From Dictyocoela muelleri (taxonomy: Eukaryota; Microsporidia), in assembly GCA_016256075.1 (NCBI GenBank), contig SDVU01000550.1, positions 1 through 12,349 of the forward strand: DNA of 12,349 bases, read 5' to 3'. Below, piece after piece: positions 9,171 through 12,349 of the stretch. The notes beneath the pieces are model-generated. The model was not told where the DNA came from and ran no database searches. It was given only the letters and a program-made list of their open reading frames with translations. Both the position numbers and the translations under genes were made by a program. Each line of letters starts with the position of its first letter. Within the stretch, counting starts at the first letter, position 1.

Positions 9171-9703
9171 TATGCCTAAAATACTGATAAATACAAAGAC
9201 TATGTTCCATATATCATAACTCATATGATGGACATTTTTCACTGAATTCAATTAAAAAACGCCGTGTATCTCTGTTATATCCCAGAGTAGAACAGAACGA
9301 AAGCAACTCAATTCAAACTTTATGTGACGAAAAGTCCCTTTTACACACATAAACTAGATTGATATGTAAAACGATAACAATTATAACACACACAACAACC
9401 TCATTTGACGCACGATGCCGTACATACGAACAAGTTCACTTACAGGCAACCTGAGCCACTATTGGTGCACGGACATCGTGACGTTATATTGTCCCCGATG
9501 CTCACAAAAATAGTAATTTCTTTTTCAAATCGGCGTGTATTAATTGAGGCTAACTATTTTTATGTCAAAATCTTCTAGAACTTCCCTTTTGCAGAGCGTC
9601 GCACAACCTCAACCCTTCTTCGACGTCTGGTATTGAAGATATACAGGTTTTAAGACGTCGCGTCACGGGCATACAGGCTTTTCTGGGAATCGCAGTCAAT
9701 GTC
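9142..9703. other. piggyBac 5' region, no coding frame supported
   Basis: About 560 bp upstream of the transposase relic inside the element. It is richer in G and C than the flanks and should hold the promoter and any upstream exon. The only clear structure is near the right tip, where ATACAGG(T/C)TTT occurs at about 9640 and 9671 and GACGTC occurs twice. Confidence 0.45.
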
Positions 9704-9831
9704 TTAAGGGTTGTTTTATTTTAAAAAAAATCCGGGCCAAATTCCCTACAAAACCCTAAATCCTTTATAATTTTTTTAAAATGATTTCGAAATAAAATAA
9801 TCTAAAAATCAATTTTTTCTTTAAATCTAGG

Positions 9832-10166
9832 GTATATTCGGTACTGTTCTATTATAAAAAGCAACTTTTACCCCCCTAAAATCCGAGGAGAATAAAAACT
9901 GTAAATTGGACAGGTGTTTATTTTTCTTTCAAAATTCCCAGAATGATTTTCTTTCTTTTCAATATTCTATATTTAGCTCTATTTATGTTCTAGTCCCCGA
10001 AGAGACTAGAACATAAATAGAGCTTAATCTAGAATATTGAAAAGAAAGAAAATCATTCTGGGAATTTTGAAAGAAAAATATCACCTTTTTAATTTACAGT
10101 TTTTATTCTCCTCGGATTTTAGGGGGGTAAAAGTGGCTTTTTATAATAGAACAGTACCGTATATTC
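9832..10166. mobile_element. Fold-back (MITE-like) element, ~335 bp
   Basis: Two arms of about 160 bp mirror each other around 9999-10000. The left arm starts TATTCGGTACTGTTCTATTA and the right arm ends AATAGAACAGTACCGTATA. Both carry CCCCCCTAAAATCCGAGGAG, TTTCAAAATTCCCAGAAT and TATTTATGTTCTAG or their complements. Mismatches and small gaps are few, so the element is probably young or kept homogeneous. There is no coding frame. It would form a very long hairpin in single-stranded DNA or RNA. Flanking TA-rich tips would suit a Tc1/mariner-driven MITE, but the target duplication is not resolved. Confidence 0.85.
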
Positions 10167-10200
10167 TGTCGTAATACTAATTTTATTATTAAAAACATGT

Positions 10201-10495
10201 AATAGGCCCTAAACCGGCAAAATGGTTTGAATTATTCTTAATCACTATATGTAAAATAAAACAATAATAGAACACAGTTAGGAACCAAAAACTCACGATC
10301 TGATATATTTAGTTGCAATGACTGGTTTATAGACTGCCTAAAGCGGATAGGTATGGTAAATGAAGATAAAACTTGTTCCATATGCTTATCATCTATGGTT
10401 TTAAAGCATAACAATACCAAAAAAAAACTGGTTTAGGGTCAATTCCAGACAGTAAATAAAAAAATTCGCATTACTCCTGGAATAGACCCTAGACA
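10201..10495. repeat. Three-copy CCCTAAACC-like repeat framing a small open frame
   Basis: AATAGGCCCTAAACC (10201-10215) is inverted at 10431-10445 (GGTTTAGGGTCAATT, 13 of 15) and appears again in direct orientation at 10481-10495 (AATAGACCCTAGACA). The second and third copies also make a hairpin: AGGGTCAATTCCAG (10435-10448) pairs with CTGGAATAGACCCT (10477-10490) at 13 of 14 positions. This could be a small unrecognised element or a decayed terminal repeat. Confidence 0.45.
10238..10405 (-). CDS. Short open frame of unknown nature
   Basis: Open frame on the minus strand between the inverted repeats, reading KTIDDKHMEQVLSSFTIPI, then RFRQSINQSLQLNISDREFL. The frame has no ATG at its upstream end; the first ATG is the internal Met of KHMEQ (at about 10381). 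Residue use is more varied than in the chance frames nearby (D, E, Q, R, S and P all appear), which hints at a decayed coding piece. I recognise no domain and propose no function. It may be chance. Confidence 0.2.
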   Translation of the reverse strand, partial: FKTIDDKHMEQVLSSFTIPIRFRQSINQSLQLNISDREFLVPNCVLLLFYFTYSD

Positions 10496-10764
10496 CATTT
10501 TTTAAATACAGTAAGAAACTTTATCTTAAGTTTGAAATTAATATTGTATAAATTATATATTTATATTGTAAAAATTAAGTTTTTAAAATTTTTATCTTGT
10601 ATAAATTAAAAAATATGATTTAAATTATATATTTTATTTTTTAAATTTAATTATTATATATCATAGATCAATGGTAAATAAATCAAAGATTTACTAAAAT
10701 CGAATTTTTTATCCCACGGGCAACTTTTTTATATTTTTTTTGACTGTTCGCGTTTTATGCATAG

Positions 10765-10785
10765 GTCGCGCGTTACGCGCGCGAC
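10765..10785. repeat. GC palindrome like the tips of the 930-bp element
   Basis: GTCGCGCGTTACGCGCGCGA plus C is a near-perfect palindrome in AT-rich DNA. With context (TAGGTCGCGCG on the left, CATAATA on the right) it matches the right tip of the 930-bp element at 2188-2214 in the same orientation. No paired inverted repeat of that element is visible beside it. Confidence 0.6.
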
Positions 10786-11106
10786 ATAATATGTATAAAG
10801 AATTGTTTTTAATTATTGCAATAAAAAAACTCAATTCAATGTTCTTATAATTCCAAAAAACATTAAAACAGATTAATGATCGTCGGTAAGTGGTAGGTTA
10901 AGCCATATATATAGCGTTTTATCTTTTTGAGGTGTATCTAGGGGTTTTCTATTTTTGATTGTTTAACTTTGTTTTATGATCTACTAAATTTCTCTTATGA
11001 CAAACAGTATAGTGATAGTACTCTAGTTTTTCTAATGAATTATATGTACACTAACTACTAGATATTATATAAAAGTGTTAGGGAATGTGAGATTTGATTA
11101 TTGAAA
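10786..11106. other. AT-rich stretch with no gene
   Basis: No open frame, repeat pair or RNA gene that I can support. GATCGTCGGTAAGTGGTAGG near 10878 is a small less AT-rich patch without a recognised identity. Confidence 0.5.
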
Positions 11107-11373
11107 TTAATGTTTCGGCAAATTGAATCTCGTCTTTATCCAGAATTTATTTATTACTTTTCGACTCAAGCATGCCGGAAATACAAGCCGCCTTCTTTTC
11201 TACCTGAAGCTATATTTTTTTTCTAGCCCAGAAGCTCTCATCAATTTGTTTTCATTAATATAAGACCAAATTATAACTGGATTCTCCTCAATATAATCTC
11301 TAATTACTTTCCTAAGGAAATTTAATAAAGTAACATACCATTTCTCTGATATTACACAATTATGGAGTATTAA
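11107..11373 (-). pseudogene. Unidentified protein-coding relic
   Basis: A single minus-strand frame reads NCVISEKWYVTLLNFLRKVI, then RDYIEENPVIIWSYINENKL, then MRASGLEKKYSFR. After one TAG it continues KRRRLVFPACLSRKVINKFW and ends NLPKH-stop at 11107-11109. About 89 codons are open apart from that TAG, with a balanced residue mix (W, E, P, R, C) unlike the F/I/K/N frames typical of this DNA. The internal stop and lack of an upstream ATG suggest a decayed exon or transposon fragment. I recognise no family or catalytic motif, and assign no function. Confidence 0.35.
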
Positions 11374-11725
11374 TTAATGAAAAATGAATTTTAAGAAAAA
11401 AATAAAAAGTAAATTTTAATATCATCTTAAAATCAATATTAAGATTAAACAATTCATAATGTATCAATAAAGAGCATTGTTTTTTTTTAAATTTTGCTGA
11501 TCCATGAAAATCTTATTTTTTTTCGGATTTTTTTGTTATTCGGGACATATTACTTTGCCTTCCGGACATCTTTTATATTTTTTAATTATCTCGATAACCT
11601 CGAAAAGTTTTAAAAAGCTTTAACTATCGATCAAAAGATTAGAAACTTCATCGTCTATCATTTTAAATATTTCCCTATACATAGAGACAATTTTTTATTT
11701 AAATAGATGTTGGATTGTTAACCGG
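11374..11725. other. AT-rich stretch with no gene
   Basis: Homopolymer-rich sequence with dense stops in all frames. I see no terminal repeat, RNA gene or coding signal. Confidence 0.5.
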
Positions 11726-11815
11726 TTTTACCGTACAAAATTTTTTTTCTTTTAGGAAAAAAATATTTTTATATAAATATTTTTTTCCTAAAAGAAAAAA
11801 TTTTGTACGGTAAAA
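11726..11815. mobile_element. 90-bp fold-back element
   Basis: The left arm from TTTTACCGTACAAAATTTT through CTTTTAGGAAAAAAATA mirrors the right arm TATTTTTTTCCTAAAAG through AAAATTTTGTACGGTAAAA around 11770. The arms are about 40 bp and nearly identical, with a central TTTTATATAAA. This is the shape of a tiny MITE or a palindromic solo terminus. A transcription terminator is unlikely in this eukaryotic setting. Confidence 0.7.
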
Positions 11816-12091
11816 CAGGGGTATTGCCGAGATAATAACGATGGAAACCATTATGCTCTATTTATATAGTAAATACAATTTACTAACCATTAATATCTTA
11901 TTCATTGTCATATATAATCGCGTACATATTTTTTATGATGAAAAAATATATTTTAATTTAAAAAGAAAAAAATGGGTACTAGTACCAGAATATGTTAAAA
12001 AATTAATTAAGAATTTTCTTTTTATAGAAACCAACAATTTTATATACATGTGTATTATATTATAGTAATTGAGCTTTGATAGGATTTATAT

Positions 12092-12201
12092 CATGGGTGG
12101 GTAAATAGCGGCCCGCGGGCCAAAAGTGGCCGCGAGATATTTTGTGCGGCCCACGTGCAAATAGAAAATTAAATATTTGGTATATTATTCAACTTTTATT
12201 A
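12092..12201 (+). mobile_element. hAT-type transposon terminus, truncated by insertion
   Basis: CATGGGTGGGTAAATAGCGG, then CCCGCGGGCCAAAAGTGGCC, then GCGAGATATTTTGTGCGGCC, closely follows the ends of hAT elements of the Charlie/SPIN type (CAGNGGTNGGCAAA..CGGCCCGCGGGCC). The GC content contrasts sharply with the AT-rich flank, which marks the border at 12092. The preceding ATTTATAT (12084-12091) could be the 8-bp target duplication. A Tc1-like element starts at 12202, so only about 110 bp of this end is left in the window. Confidence 0.65.
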
Positions 12202-12349
12202 CAGGGTATTTCATAGTTATAGACCCCTTTTTTCAAAGTTATAGACCCCTTTTTTCAAAGTTATAGACCCCTTTTTTCAAAGTTATAGACCCCTTTTTTC
12301 AAAGTTATAGACCCCTTTTTTCAAAGTTATAGACCCCTTTTTTCAAAGT
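12202..12349 (+). mobile_element. Third Tc1-like element, left end only
   Basis: CAGGGTATTTCATAGTTATA preceded by TA (12200-12201) has the same tip plan as the outer element (CAGGGTTTCCCATACTTATA). It leads straight into an iteron array that runs off the window. The transposase, if any, would be to the right. It inserted into the hAT end. Confidence 0.75.
12212..12349 (+). repeat. Uniform 22-bp iteron array (6 full units plus 6 bp)
   Basis: The unit is CAAAGTTATAGACCCC followed by six T. Units 2 to 6 are identical, and the first differs only at CAT versus CAAA. The array continues past the window end. The core TTATAGAC is shared with the arrays at 308-590, 3685-3904, 5095-5314 and 5817-5955. 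Confidence 0.95.

Larger units (their letters stand above)
7019..9703. mobile_element. piggyBac element, 2685 bp, TTAA duplication
   Basis: TTAA at 7015-7018 and 9704-9707 flank related inverted tips: CACGTTGGCTGCGA on the left and GACATTGACTGCGA from the right. The length and the TTAA duplication are diagnostic of piggyBac, and the interior encodes a piggyBac transposase on the minus strand. The element sits inside Merlin, between that transposase's start and the right Merlin tip. Its bases are more balanced than the surrounding AT-rich DNA, most clearly over 9270-9700. Subterminal repeats occur at both ends (7027-7094 on the left; ATACAGGTTTT and ATACAGGCTTTT near the right). Confidence 0.88.
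5969..9751. mobile_element. Merlin element interrupted by piggyBac
   Basis: TTGTAGGGAATTTGGCC at 5969-5985 is repeated exactly and inverted at 9735-9751. Between them lie a Merlin transposase relic and a piggyBac element at 7019-9703. Without the piggyBac and one TTAA the element is about 1.09 kb, a normal size for Merlin. Merlin usually makes an 8-9 bp target duplication. AAAACCCT occurs on both sides (5957-5964 and 9750-9757), but is not flush with the left repeat, so it is only suggestive. The left repeat starts four bases after the tip of the outer Tc1-like element. Confidence 0.78.

Noticed and set aside
8979-9251. 90-codon minus-strand frame
   Set aside because: Overlaps the acidic piggyBac leader in another frame and crosses the likely splice acceptor; the SSSSSEWNPP frame fits the family better.
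11841-12065. 74-codon plus-strand frame with ATG
   Set aside because: Low-complexity I/L/Y/N/K sequence; several chance frames of this length are expected in DNA this AT-rich. A very small host gene cannot be excluded.

Overview
This window looks like an AT-rich eukaryotic accessory region made almost entirely of nested, decayed DNA transposons. I found no intact host gene, rRNA, tRNA or CRISPR array. The mix of Tc1/mariner-like, Merlin (IS1595-like), piggyBac and hAT elements in a very AT-rich background fits a transposon-laden microsporidian genome, where Merlin, piggyBac and Tc1-like elements are known. No host gene supports that, so an invertebrate or other AT-rich eukaryote remains possible.

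Layout, left to right. (1) 1-194, minus strand: N-terminal zinc-ribbon piece of a Merlin/IS1595-type transposase running off the left edge. (2) 297-5965: a large Tc1/mariner-like element bounded by CAGGG tips and subterminal arrays of a ~22-bp iteron with core TTATAGACAC. Its left arm carries a 930-bp inverted-repeat element (1279-2208) with GC-only palindromic tips. Its transposase relic (3116-5648, minus) is split by a second, related Tc1-like element (3674-5325) with its own 22-bp arrays, a clean TA duplication and a dead transposase. (3) 5969-9751: a Merlin element with 17-bp inverted ends and a broken transposase, into which a 2685-bp piggyBac element (7019-9703) inserted at TTAA. The piggyBac is visibly less AT-rich than its surroundings and carries a broken transposase. 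(4) 9832-10166: a near-perfect fold-back of about 335 bp. (5) 10201-10495: repeated CCCTAAACC-like motifs around a short unexplained open frame. (6) 10765-10785: a GC palindrome matching the tips of the 930-bp element. (7) 11107-11373: an unidentified coding relic. (8) 11726-11815: a 90-bp fold-back. (9) 12092-12201: a hAT-type terminus, cut at a TA by the start of a third Tc1-like element, whose 22-bp array is perfectly repeated to the window end.

Nesting gives a relative chronology: outer Tc1 before inner Tc1, Merlin before piggyBac, hAT before the third Tc1. Iteron decay agrees: ragged in the outer element, mildly varied in the inner one, uniform in the third. The most unusual feature is this set of three related elements that share the TTATAGAC iteron core and ~22-bp period but differ in the rest of the iteron.
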